Assembly (NCBI GenBank): GCA_003278815.1
Contig: QCDB01000001.1
Span: forward strand, 64,001-128,000
DNA from: SAR86 cluster bacterium AG-349-I13
GTDB taxonomy: Bacteria; Pseudomonadota; Gammaproteobacteria; Magnimaribacterales; TMED112
DNA length: 64,000 bases
Direction of reading: 5' to 3'
The notes beneath the pieces were generated by a model. That model saw only the letters and a program-made list of their open reading frames with translations. It did not search any database and was not told the origin of the DNA. Positions 39,297 through 46,484 of this stretch are shown here, one piece after another. Made by a program: the position numbers and the translations under genes. Positions within the stretch are counted from its first letter, which is position 1. Each line of letters starts with the position of its first letter.

Positions 39297-40260
39297 CAAA
39301 CCTACCATTGTTACTTTAGGCGACCCTTCTGGCATCGGTCCTGAAGTTTTTCTTAAAGCTATAGAAGATCCCAAACTTAAACAATACCTATCTAAAATTA
39401 TCTTAGTTTCTTCACCAAAGGTCATTGAAAGTTCTTTGTTAGCTTTAAATGTTAAGCAAAAGATTAACCTTATTTCTGACATAAAAAATGCACAACCCGA
39501 TTCAATAAATCTCATTAATGTGGATGGTTGCAAAGATTTTATTTTAGGAACCCCAACGGCAAATAATTCAGAATTTATCATAAAGTGTTTATCTACAGCT
39601 GCTGATTTGGCATTTAAAAATTCTTCATGTTTAGTAACTGGTCCATTAAACAAAAGTATTATTCAAAGCCACATCCAAAATTTTACGGGGCATACGGAAT
39701 TTCTAAAAGACAGATTTAATTCTAATGAAGTTTTAATGTTCATGACTAATGGAAATTTGCATCTAGGTATTACAACAACACATATTCCATTAAAAGATGT
39801 TTCTAATAGAATTTCCAAAGATCTTATTAAAAATAAATATAAGCTTTTACATAATGGGCTTCTTGATATCTTTAAATTAGAAAGCCCCAAAATTGCTGTT
39901 CTTGGGATTAACCCACATGCTGGCGAATTTGGGACAATTGGAGATGAGGAACAAAATATTATTGTGCCTGCCATAGAAGAATTACAACATGAAGGATACG
40001 ATGCAAATGGGCCTACCTCAGCTGATACAGTATTTACGAACACTAAATATGATGCGGTACTATCGATGTATCATGATCAAGCATTGCCTGTTCTTAAAAC
40101 AATTGATTTTCATAAAACTGTAAACATAACATTGGGCTTGCCCTTTTTGCGAATATCTGTTGATCATGGCACTGCTGAAGACATTGCAAAAAATTATTCA
40201 GCTAATTATGAGAGCATGATGGAAGCATTATTAATTTCAGTTGCTAGAAATGAAGCTTAA
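39265..40260 (+). CDS. pdxA: 4-hydroxythreonine-4-phosphate dehydrogenase
   Basis: Oxidation step in pyridoxal phosphate synthesis. The 331-residue product shows TLGDPSGIGPEVFLKA, FTGHTEFL, NPHAGE and MYHDQALP. The last three contribute the three metal-binding histidines. The ending region has FLRISVDHGTAEDIA. The ATG at 39265 overlaps surA by 32 bp. A TTG at 39289, directly before INKPTIVTLGDP, would also fit the family start, so the true start is uncertain. Confidence 0.95.
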   Translation: MLSLRSRSLINKPTIVTLGDPSGIGPEVFLKAIEDPKLKQYLSKIILVSSPKVIESSLLALNVKQKINLISDIKNAQPDSINLINVDGCKDFILGTPTANNSEFIIKCLSTAADLAFKNSSCLVTGPLNKSIIQSHIQNFTGHTEFLKDRFNSNEVLMFMTNGNLHLGITTTHIPLKDVSNRISKDLIKNKYKLLHNGLLDIFKLESPKIAVLGINPHAGEFGTIGDEEQNIIVPAIEELQHEGYDANGPTSADTVFTNTKYDAVLSMYHDQALPVLKTIDFHKTVNITLGLPFLRISVDHGTAEDIAKNYSANYESMMEALLISVARNEA

Positions 40261-41005
40261 AAAATCATTAGGACAAAATTTTTTAACAGACAGTTTTTTT
40301 CTTGAAAAAATAATCCAAAGCTCTCAAATTCAAAAATTTGACGAAGTAATAGAGATAGGTCCAGGTGATGGTGCACTTACTGAACTAATAATTAAAAATT
40401 CAAAAAGTCTCATAGCAATTGAAATTGATCAAAGGTTTAGCAAAAAATTAGAAAAAAAGTATGCGAATGCTGATTTTAAAATTCACAATACAGACTTTTT
40501 AAAGATGAATCTAAGTGAAATTAATCTTGAAAATAAAATCATTTTGGGTAACTTGCCTTACAATATTTCATCTCAAATAATTTTTAGAGTACTTGAATCG
40601 GGCTTTAAGTTTAAACATTGTATCTTTTTGATTCAAAAAGAATTAGCAAATAAATTTCTTACAAATCAAAAGGCGTCAAAAATATCAATTCAGTGCCAGC
40701 TGTTTTGTGATATTGAACCATTGTTTGATATACCACCAGATTCTTTTGAGCCAAAACCTAAAGTTAATTCAACTCTTATTAAAATAACTCCACATGATAA
40801 TTACAAGAAATTCCATAAAAAATATGAAGTATTTCAGGAAGTCTTATCTATTTGTTTTGCAAGTCCAAGAAAGAAAATTTTAAGTGCTTTAAAAAAAGCT
40901 GATCTTGCAGGTGAAAAGTTTGGCTTTGATGTAAATAAAAGAGCTGAGGAGCTTGAGATAACTAATTTTTTTGAAATACTAAATCTTTATGAAAGCAAAC
41001 TCTAA
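40250..41005 (+). CDS. rsmA: 16S rRNA dimethyladenosine transferase RsmA (KsgA)
   Basis: Dimethylates A1518 and A1519 of 16S rRNA. In 251 residues: KKSLGQNFLTD at the N-terminus, VIEIGPGDGALTELI for SAM binding, and the catalytic LGNLPYNISSQII. FASPRKKILSAL is near the C-terminus. The start is ATG 40250; a TTG three codons earlier is less likely. It overlaps pdxA by 11 bp and apaH by 17 bp. Confidence 0.97.
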   Translation: MKLKKSLGQNFLTDSFFLEKIIQSSQIQKFDEVIEIGPGDGALTELIIKNSKSLIAIEIDQRFSKKLEKKYANADFKIHNTDFLKMNLSEINLENKIILGNLPYNISSQIIFRVLESGFKFKHCIFLIQKELANKFLTNQKASKISIQCQLFCDIEPLFDIPPDSFEPKPKVNSTLIKITPHDNYKKFHKKYEVFQEVLSICFASPRKKILSALKKADLAGEKFGFDVNKRAEELEITNFFEILNLYESKL

Positions 41006-41807
41006 ATTTGTCATAGGCGATATCCAAGGTTGTTTTAAGGAATTCAAAAACCTTATAAGCCTAATTGATCCAAAAAAAGAAAATAAATTTTTATGTGTAG
41101 GTGATTTGGTAAACAGAGGCCCTGAATCAGAAAAAGTAGTTGATTATGTAATCAATAATAATGTGAAAAGTGTTTTTGGTAACCATGATTTACACTTAAT
41201 GGCGATACTTATTGGGGCAAGGAAACATAATAAAAAGAAAGATACTATGCAAAAACTGATAACCAAAAATAGGGCTATTGAAATAATTGATTATTTTTCA
41301 CAATTTTCGTTTGCAAAAGTCGTTACAAGCAATAAGAAGAAATCTTTAATTGTTCATGCAGGAGTTTTGCCAACCTGGTCTCTAGATAATGTTTTAAGTG
41401 CTAATGATGAATTACAAGAAGACTTGAAAAAGGATCCTGAGGAATTTTTTTCGACAATGTATAGTGATCGGAGCAGGACAATATCAAAATCTACTAACAA
41501 AAAAAATAGAAGAAGGTATCTAATAAATGTTTTTACGAGAATGAGATTTATCTCTGAAAAAAATAAACTCGACCTTCAAACAAAATTAAAAAAATCTGGA
41601 TCAAATAAATTTAATCCATGGTTTTCATACAAGCATAAATGTCTTAAAGATGTAGATAATATAATCTTTGGGCATTGGGCAGCCTTAAATGGAGTTACAA
41701 ATCATAACAATATAAAAGGTATCGATTTAGGCTGTGTTTGGGGGGGCTCTTTGGCTGCAATAAACATTGAAGATAAATCTATAATAACCGTGGATTCTGT
41801 TAAATGA
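40989..41807 (+). CDS. apaH: Bis(5'-nucleosyl)-tetraphosphatase, symmetrical
   Basis: Hydrolyses Ap4A to two ADP. Metallophosphatase motifs are clear: GDIQGCFKE, VGDLVNRGPES and GNHDLHL, then VHAGVLPTW and GHWAALNG. The length of 272 residues is typical. Conserved end of the lptD-surA-pdxA-rsmA-apaH series; cca follows with a 4-bp overlap instead of folA. Confidence 0.96.
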   Translation: MKANSKFVIGDIQGCFKEFKNLISLIDPKKENKFLCVGDLVNRGPESEKVVDYVINNNVKSVFGNHDLHLMAILIGARKHNKKKDTMQKLITKNRAIEIIDYFSQFSFAKVVTSNKKKSLIVHAGVLPTWSLDNVLSANDELQEDLKKDPEEFFSTMYSDRSRTISKSTNKKNRRRYLINVFTRMRFISEKNKLDLQTKLKKSGSNKFNPWFSYKHKCLKDVDNIIFGHWAALNGVTNHNNIKGIDLGCVWGGSLAAINIEDKSIITVDSVK

Positions 41808-42808
41808 AGATTTATAAAGTTGGTGGCGCAGTTAGAGATAAGCAAATGGGCATAGAGCCTAAAGATACTGATTGGGTTGTAGTTGGCTCTTCACCTGAAG
41901 AAATGATAAAAAAAGGATTTAAACAAGTTGGAAAAGGTTTTCCGGTCTTTCTGCACCCAAACACAAATGAAGAATATGCATTAGCGAGAAAAGACAGAAA
42001 AACTGGTGTTGGACACAAAAATTTTAAATTTAATTTTTCACCAAAGGTTACACTGGAAGAAGACCTTGAAAGAAGGGATTTGACTATTAATTCCATGGCA
42101 ATTGATGAGAATGATAATCTCATTGATCCGTTCAATGGCGCTGGAGACATAAAAAATAAATGCTTAAGACCAGTATCAGATGCATTTTTTGAAGATCCTT
42201 TGAGAGCGTTAAGAGTTGCTAGGTTTAAGTCACAACTTCCTGAATTTTATCTACATAAAACCATGGAGCAGGCACTTAATAAAATATCTTCATCTAATGA
42301 ACTTTCTTTCTTGTCTTCTGAAAGAGTCTGGGGTGAGGTTTCAAAAAGTTTAGAGTATGACTTTCAAGAATTTTTACAAATTATACAGACTTATAATCTT
42401 GATAAGCCGTGGTTTAACGAATTATCAAGAATTCCTCACATAGATTCTGAAATTTGTGAAATAAAATGGTGTGAAGTATCACAAGCTAATAAATTTGAAT
42501 TTGCTAAGCGCTTGAAGGTTCCAAAGAACTACTCAAAACAACTTTCACTATGGAAAAAGTTTTATGATTACAATGAAAATGGAGATATCAATTATAAGGT
42601 TAAGTTTTTTAGTGATTTTACAAAAAATAATTTGTCTGAAGCCATCTTTACACTTCAATTTTTTAAAAATATTAATCTAGAATGCATTCCTATTATAAAA
42701 GAGTATGCTAACTTAAACTTTGGCGTTTTATCTTCTCATAAAAAGGAGGAGATTATGAGCATCAAAGAAAAAGAATTAAAGAAAATTATCAATAAATATG
42801 ACAAATAA
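41804..42808 (+). CDS. cca: CCA-adding tRNA nucleotidyltransferase, without HD domain
   Basis: Repairs or adds CCA at tRNA 3' ends. The gammaproteobacterial class II form is recognised by YKVGGAVRD, KDTDWVVVGSSPEEM with the metal-binding DxD, FPVFLHPNTNEEYALAR, RRDLTINSMA, and EDPLRALRVARF. It has 334 residues versus 412 in E. coli and lacks the C-terminal HD phosphohydrolase domain. One tRNA in this window already encodes CCA. Confidence 0.95.
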   Translation: MKIYKVGGAVRDKQMGIEPKDTDWVVVGSSPEEMIKKGFKQVGKGFPVFLHPNTNEEYALARKDRKTGVGHKNFKFNFSPKVTLEEDLERRDLTINSMAIDENDNLIDPFNGAGDIKNKCLRPVSDAFFEDPLRALRVARFKSQLPEFYLHKTMEQALNKISSSNELSFLSSERVWGEVSKSLEYDFQEFLQIIQTYNLDKPWFNELSRIPHIDSEICEIKWCEVSQANKFEFAKRLKVPKNYSKQLSLWKKFYDYNENGDINYKVKFFSDFTKNNLSEAIFTLQFFKNINLECIPIIKEYANLNFGVLSSHKKEEIMSIKEKELKKIINKYDK

Positions 42809-43526
42809 AGTACTTATAACAGGTGGCGCTCAAAGAATTGGCAAAGCTTTAGTTAAGCACTTTCACCAAATTGGCTGGAAAATTATTTTTCAATATAGGT
42901 CTTCAAAGTCTGAGGCAGAATCAATAAAAGAAGAGTTAAATTCTGTTAGAGCAGAATCCTGTGAGATTATTCAATGTGATTTCGATGACAACGTTTCATG
43001 CAAACTTTTTTATGAAGAATTAGAGAGTAAATTGGAGGGGCTAACATCATTAATAAATAATGCTTCAACATTCTACCCAAAAAAACTAAGCGAAACGTCA
43101 CATGAAGATTGGATAAAACTTACCTCATCAAATTTATATTTGCCAATTTTTCTTTCAAAATTTTGTGCTACTGAGCTAATAAAAAATAAAGGTAATATTG
43201 TAAATATTGCTGATATTCATGCTGAGCAAGGTTTGAAAAATTATACTGTTTACACCGCAGCAAAAGCTGGCCTAATGAATTTTACAAAATCTTTAGCAAA
43301 AGAATTAGCGCCAAACGTACTTGTAAACTCTGTTAGTCCGGGAGCAATTCTTTGGGATGTTAATGAACCAAGTCAAGATAAAAAAAATGAAATATTAGCA
43401 AGCATTCCAATGAAAAGAATTGGTAATGAAAATGACATTGTTGCAATAATCAATTATTTACTAACTGAAAACACATACATGACTGGAAGGAATATAAATA
43501 TTGATGGAGGGAAATCCCTAGGATGA
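42798..43526 (+). CDS. folM: SDR pteridine reductase-like protein (FolM type)
   Basis: A 242-residue short-chain dehydrogenase. The cofactor motif is ITGGAQRIGKAL, NNAS follows, and the catalytic stretch NIADIHAEQGLKNYTVYTAAKAG has Asp where most SDRs have Ser, plus Tyr and Lys. That Asp and the DIHAE wording are typical of pteridine/dihydromonapterin reductases. Reduction of dihydrofolate or dihydromonapterin is therefore likely. The usual folate or monapterin partner genes are not here. It overlaps cca (11 bp) and zapA (4 bp). Confidence 0.75.
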   Translation: MTNKVLITGGAQRIGKALVKHFHQIGWKIIFQYRSSKSEAESIKEELNSVRAESCEIIQCDFDDNVSCKLFYEELESKLEGLTSLINNASTFYPKKLSETSHEDWIKLTSSNLYLPIFLSKFCATELIKNKGNIVNIADIHAEQGLKNYTVYTAAKAGLMNFTKSLAKELAPNVLVNSVSPGAILWDVNEPSQDKKNEILASIPMKRIGNENDIVAIINYLLTENTYMTGRNINIDGGKSLG

Positions 43527-43807
43527 ATGAGCAGAGAGTTGAACTTTTTATTAAAGATAGAAAATTTTCTTTTATGATCCCTTTTAATGATTATGTCCCA
43601 TTTAAAAAAGCTGAAAAAAAGATTATTAATCTGATTGAAAATATCGAACATACCGAAGAGCAGCTAGACAACGCAATCGTTTACTCCGCATTACAGCTAG
43701 CTATAGAAAATGAAAAGTTGATTACTAAAGAATCTGATGATAAAGCTGAATCAGACGATGAAATATCACAATTAATCAATAAAATTGAAATATTTCTTAA
43801 TCAATAA
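43523..43807 (+). CDS. zapA: Cell division protein ZapA, divergent
   Basis: A 94-residue protein expected to bundle FtsZ. Sequence similarity is weak. The start, VELFIKDRKFSFMIPFND, fits the ZapA N-terminal domain, and a long helix follows (about 48-68) with an acidic C-terminal helix. The main support is its position directly before a 6S RNA and fau, the standard zapA-ssrS-fau arrangement of gammaproteobacteria. The family's conserved I-A-L-N residues are only partly visible. Confidence 0.65.
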   Translation: MNEQRVELFIKDRKFSFMIPFNDYVPFKKAEKKIINLIENIEHTEEQLDNAIVYSALQLAIENEKLITKESDDKAESDDEISQLINKIEIFLNQ

Positions 43808-43843
43808 CTCCAAAAAATGCAAAAATAGTTATATATTTAACTT

Positions 43844-44010
43844 GTCTGAATCATTAGGTTTTCAGAATTTATTCTAGAACCGATAATGTAAATTAAGGGA
43901 AACAGATTTTATCTAGCTGTGCGTTACTTTTTTGTAGGGAGGCCTTACTAGGTAAAAGAGTTACCCACCTGTCCTTAGGGTTCAGGGTGACTGGAAACAA
44001 TGATTCAGAT
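43844..44010 (+). ncRNA. ssrS: 6S RNA
   Basis: Sigma70-holoenzyme-binding regulatory RNA, called from structure and context. The ends pair: TCTGAATCATT (43845-43855) with AATGATTCAGA (43999-44009), 11 perfect pairs. GTTTTCAG (43858-43865) then pairs with CTGGAAAC (43991-43998) with one G-U, giving a closing stem of about 19 bp with a 2-nt bulge. Inside, AGTTACCC and GGGTGACT form a 3' hairpin like that of E. coli 6S. A possible -10 TATATT lies at 43832-43837. It lies between zapA and fau, the standard place. The 3' strand includes the fau ATG at 44000. Confidence 0.8.
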
Positions 44011-44554
44011 GTCTAAATTAAAAATCAGAAAGTACTTTTTAAAACAAAGAGATAAAATCTCTCTAAAAGAACGGTTACTTTTATCTTCAAGAATTAACAG
44101 AAATCTCTCACAACAGGAAGAATTTATAATTGCTAAAAACATTGCCAGCTTTAAAACTTTTAGAAATGAACCTCAACTAACTCAGGCAAAGAACAAATTT
44201 TATTTTTATCCGAAAATAACTGATTCTGAATTATCTTTTCATTCAGATAAAAAAGGGTTTAAACCGAATAGATATGGAATAGAAGAACCAATTGCAAAAC
44301 AAAGCATATCACTTAATAAGATAGATATATTTCTTGTACCTCTAATATCATTTAATAAAAATCTTCATAGAATTGGTTTTGGCGGTGGCTATTATGACAG
44401 GACCCTAAAACATTTACTGGAATATGATAATAAACCCAAATTTTGGGGTATTGGTTATGATTTTCAATTATCTGAGTCTAATTTTGAATCCAAGTTTGAT
44501 GTAAGATTAGATAAGGTAATCTCTGATAAAAAAGTTTATGTCTCAGAAATATAA
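44000..44554 (+). CDS. fau: 5-formyltetrahydrofolate cyclo-ligase family protein
   Basis: Converts 5-formyl-THF to methenyl-THF. The 184-residue product has the family ATP-binding C-terminus LIGFGGGYYD-like HRIGFGGGYYDRTLKHLL and an N-terminal basic helix (KIRKYFLKQRD). Two starts are possible: ATG 44000, with GGAA 4 nt upstream, or ATG 44009. The first lies inside the 6S closing stem and the second at its last base pair. The end overlaps rpiA by 17 bp. Confidence 0.9.
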   Translation: MIQMSKLKIRKYFLKQRDKISLKERLLLSSRINRNLSQQEEFIIAKNIASFKTFRNEPQLTQAKNKFYFYPKITDSELSFHSDKKGFKPNRYGIEEPIAKQSISLNKIDIFLVPLISFNKNLHRIGFGGGYYDRTLKHLLEYDNKPKFWGIGYDFQLSESNFESKFDVRLDKVISDKKVYVSEI

Positions 44555-45197
44555 TGCTGCTCTAGGTGCTTACGAATTAATATCAAAAAATAATGGCCCC
44601 ATCGTTTTGGGTATTGGGACTGGAAGTACAACAGATTTTTTTACAAAAGAATTTCTTCCAAAGTTAAGAGAAAAATTAAATGGGATTTATTCAAGCTCTG
44701 ATAAAACAACAAATTTATTAAAGAATTTAGGCTTTCGTGTACACGATTATAGTCCTGAAGCTGTTATAGATATTTATGTTGATGGAGCTGATGAAGTTGA
44801 TAAAAATTTTAATTTAATTAAAGGTGGGGGTGGCGCTCATACTAATGAAAAGAGGCTTGCTAAAATTGCTGATCACTTCATATGTATTGTAGATGAATCA
44901 AAAATTGTTCAGACTCTTGGAAATTTCCCCCTTCCTATAGAAATAGATGTACATCAAAGTGACCAAGCATTATCTGAGTTAAAAAAATACGCAAAAAATA
45001 TAACTAAAAGAGAATCCCTTAGTGATAACAAAAACTTCCTCTATGATCTTCATAAATTAAAAATTTTGGAACCACTAAAAATTGAAAATCAAATTTTAAT
45101 GATAAATGGTGTAGTAGATGTTGGTATATTTGCGATAGATAAGCCACAAACCGTAATAATTGGAGGGGATTCGAGTTACAAATTGATGGAGTCTTGA
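44538..45197 (+). CDS. rpiA: Ribose-5-phosphate isomerase A
   Basis: Interconverts ribose 5-phosphate and ribulose 5-phosphate. In 219 residues: GIGTGSTTDFF, SSSDKTTNLLKNLG, YVDGADEVDKNFNLIKGGGGAH with the catalytic acids, and EKRLAKIADHFICIVDESK. The end is VDVGIFAIDKPQTVIIG. It follows fau, and is convergent with a glutathione-peroxidase gene with 22 bp of overlap. Confidence 0.97.
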   Translation: MSQKYNAALGAYELISKNNGPIVLGIGTGSTTDFFTKEFLPKLREKLNGIYSSSDKTTNLLKNLGFRVHDYSPEAVIDIYVDGADEVDKNFNLIKGGGGAHTNEKRLAKIADHFICIVDESKIVQTLGNFPLPIEIDVHQSDQALSELKKYAKNITKRESLSDNKNFLYDLHKLKILEPLKIENQILMINGVVDVGIFAIDKPQTVIIGGDSSYKLMES

Positions 45198-45703
45198 ATA
45201 GCTGAAATGATTAAGTCATCTTCAGGATCTATTCTGTGTGAGAAGCTTTTGACCTCGCCTTGTGGAGTGATCAAGTATTTATGAAAATTCCAAGAAGGTC
45301 TTTCACGAGTCAATTTAAAAAGTTTTTTATAAAAAGGGTGATTTGTTGAATTTTTCACATTTGCTATCGAGAATAGCGGGAAAGTAACATCGAAGGTAGA
45401 TTTACAAAATTCACTTACTTTTTCTTCATCACTAAATTCTTGTCCCAAAAAATTCCTTGATGGGAAGCCAAGTACTGTAAATTTTTTATCTTTAAATCTA
45501 CGTTGTAAAGATTCAAGTTGTTCATATTGATAGGTGAAACCACACTTACTTGCTGTGTTAACAACTAATATTGTGTGATCGTTATATTCACATAGGTTTC
45601 TAAATTGTTTTTCATTTAGAACTTTTACATCCGTATCAAGCAAATCACTGCATGGAAATGCATAAAAACCTAAAAACATAATAACTGAAATCAAATTTTT
45701 CAT
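45176..45703 (-). CDS. Secreted glutathione/thioredoxin peroxidase family protein
   Basis: Thiol peroxidase of the glutathione peroxidase family, 175 residues, with an N-terminal signal peptide (about 1-18) that suggests periplasmic location. The peroxidatic Cys is in NTASKCGFTYQYEQL. The Trp/Asn of the catalytic site are in SWNFHKYLI. The usual FPCNQFGxQEPG reads FPSRNFLGQEF, so the position that holds a second Cys in many relatives is Ser. It is the last minus-strand gene after the structured element at 45.8 kb. Confidence 0.88.
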   Translation of the reverse strand: MKNLISVIMFLGFYAFPCSDLLDTDVKVLNEKQFRNLCEYNDHTILVVNTASKCGFTYQYEQLESLQRRFKDKKFTVLGFPSRNFLGQEFSDEEKVSEFCKSTFDVTFPLFSIANVKNSTNHPFYKKLFKLTRERPSWNFHKYLITPQGEVKSFSHRIDPEDDLIISAIQDSINL

Positions 45704-45723
45704 ATTTTTACCAGATTGATATT

Positions 45724-45807
45724 TTAGACTGAAGATATGCCAAGTAAAAGCACTGCAAATATAGTGAAAAGTATAACTAATTCTATGTTGTCTGCAAATT
45801 TTTCCAT
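45724..45807 (-). CDS. Candidate 27-residue single-helix membrane peptide
   Basis: ATG at 45805-45807 to TAA at 45724-45726, 27 residues: MEKFADN then a strongly hydrophobic stretch IELVILFTIFAVLLLGISSV. One transmembrane helix is likely. A GAGAGA ribosome-binding-like run lies 3-8 nt before the ATG. It sits right behind a terminator-like hairpin (45823-45846) and a promoter-like sequence on the same strand. I do not recognise a family. Chance ORFs of this size occur in AT-rich DNA, so conservation in relatives is the key test. Confidence 0.4.
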   Translation of the reverse strand: MEKFADNIELVILFTIFAVLLLGISSV

Positions 45808-45880
45808 ATATCTCTCAAAAATTGCTTGGGGCCGAAGCCCCTAGCAGGTCAGTCATGGGGGAGAGGAGAGACTGACTAAT
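45808..45880 (-). ncRNA. Candidate structured small RNA or attenuated leader
   Basis: Read on the minus strand from about 45880. A 7-bp hairpin GTCAGTC/GACTGAC (45870-45876 with 45848-45854) has a 15-base loop rich in C and T (TCTCCTCTCCCCCAT). A second hairpin at 45823-45846 follows: TGCT and GGGGC pair with GCCCC and AGCA around a UUCG tetraloop, with one mismatch. AATTTTT comes right after it. This has the form of an intrinsic terminator. The product could be an sRNA of about 65 nt, or a leader controlling the 27-codon ORF just downstream. Confidence 0.5.
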
Positions 45881-45886
45881 ATAAAT

Positions 45887-45914
45887 ATAATAAATATTTA
45901 TTTTATAATATCAA
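45887..45914 (-). promoter_or_regulatory. Promoter-like sequence for the structured RNA
   Basis: On the minus strand TTGATA (45914-45909) and TATTAT (45892-45887) are 16 bp apart. The expected start, about 7 bp further at 45880, falls four bases before the first hairpin. The region is very AT-rich, so hexamer matches alone are weak; the exact placement relative to the hairpin is what makes it credible. Confidence 0.45.
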
Positions 45915-45934
45915 TAGTTTTTATAAATAAACAC

Positions 45935-45956
45935 TAGTTATTTATGATAATAACTA
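45935..45956 (-). repeat. Inverted repeat over the L,D-transpeptidase stop codon
   Basis: TAGTTATT and AATAACTA (45935-45942 and 45949-45956) form a perfect 8-bp AT-rich inverted repeat around a 6-base loop, and the gene's TAG stop lies inside it. It may slow or end transcription of the upstream operon on the minus strand, but the stem is weak and the T-run is broken. Confidence 0.35.
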
Positions 45957-46484
45957 ATATTTATTAATATAGACAGTTTCGCCACCTATTAGGAGATCAA
46001 AAAGCTCAATTACATCAGAATTTGCCATCCTTATACATCCTTTTGAAGCTTTTTTTCCTAGCAACCATTCTTCAGGAGTACCATGTATGTAGATATATCT
46101 TTCATATGAATCTACACCAAGACCTTTGTTTATTCCCTCTTCCATTCCTGATAGCCAAATGATTCTTGATTGAACAACATCATCAGACACATAAATCTCC
46201 TCAGAATCATATATTGGATATATCTCAGTAGGCACTCGACCAATAAATCTCGTTCCTATCTCTTCTTTTCCACCAATAAGCTTTTTTATTTCATGTTTTC
46301 CCAAAGGAGTTTTAAAAGAATTTACTTTGGAGCCCTCCCCATATTTAGAAGATGAAATTTTATAAGTTTTTGTAATCTCTCCAAATTCAAACAAGTAGAG
46401 TTCTTGTTTTGAAATAGAAATTTGTATTTCTTTCGATGATAAATGCATCATTATTAATATTATAAGGAATAATTTATTTTTCAT
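45954..46484 (-). CDS. L,D-transpeptidase (YkuD domain)
   Basis: Periplasmic cysteine transpeptidase forming DAP-DAP crosslinks or anchoring proteins to peptidoglycan. The 176 residues start with a signal peptide (about 1-20). The YkuD domain begins IQISISKQELYLFEFG, and ends with the catalytic HGTPEEWLLGKKASKGCIRM containing the conserved His, Ser-x-Gly-Cys and Arg. ATG 46482-46484 is preferred because it starts the signal peptide; an upstream start at 46505 adds seven residues. It overlaps lnt by 11 bp. Confidence 0.92.
   Translation of the reverse strand: MKNKLFLIILIMMHLSSKEIQISISKQELYLFEFGEITKTYKISSSKYGEGSKVNSFKTPLGKHEIKKLIGGKEEIGTRFIGRVPTEIYPIYDSEEIYVSDDVVQSRIIWLSGMEEGINKGLGVDSYERYIYIHGTPEEWLLGKKASKGCIRMANSDVIELFDLLIGGETVYINKY

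Noticed and set aside
45881-45953. AT-rich tract as an origin or DnaA/IHF site
   Set aside because: No DnaA box (TTATCCACA-like) or repeated 13-mers; the tract is explained by a promoter-like pair and an inverted repeat.
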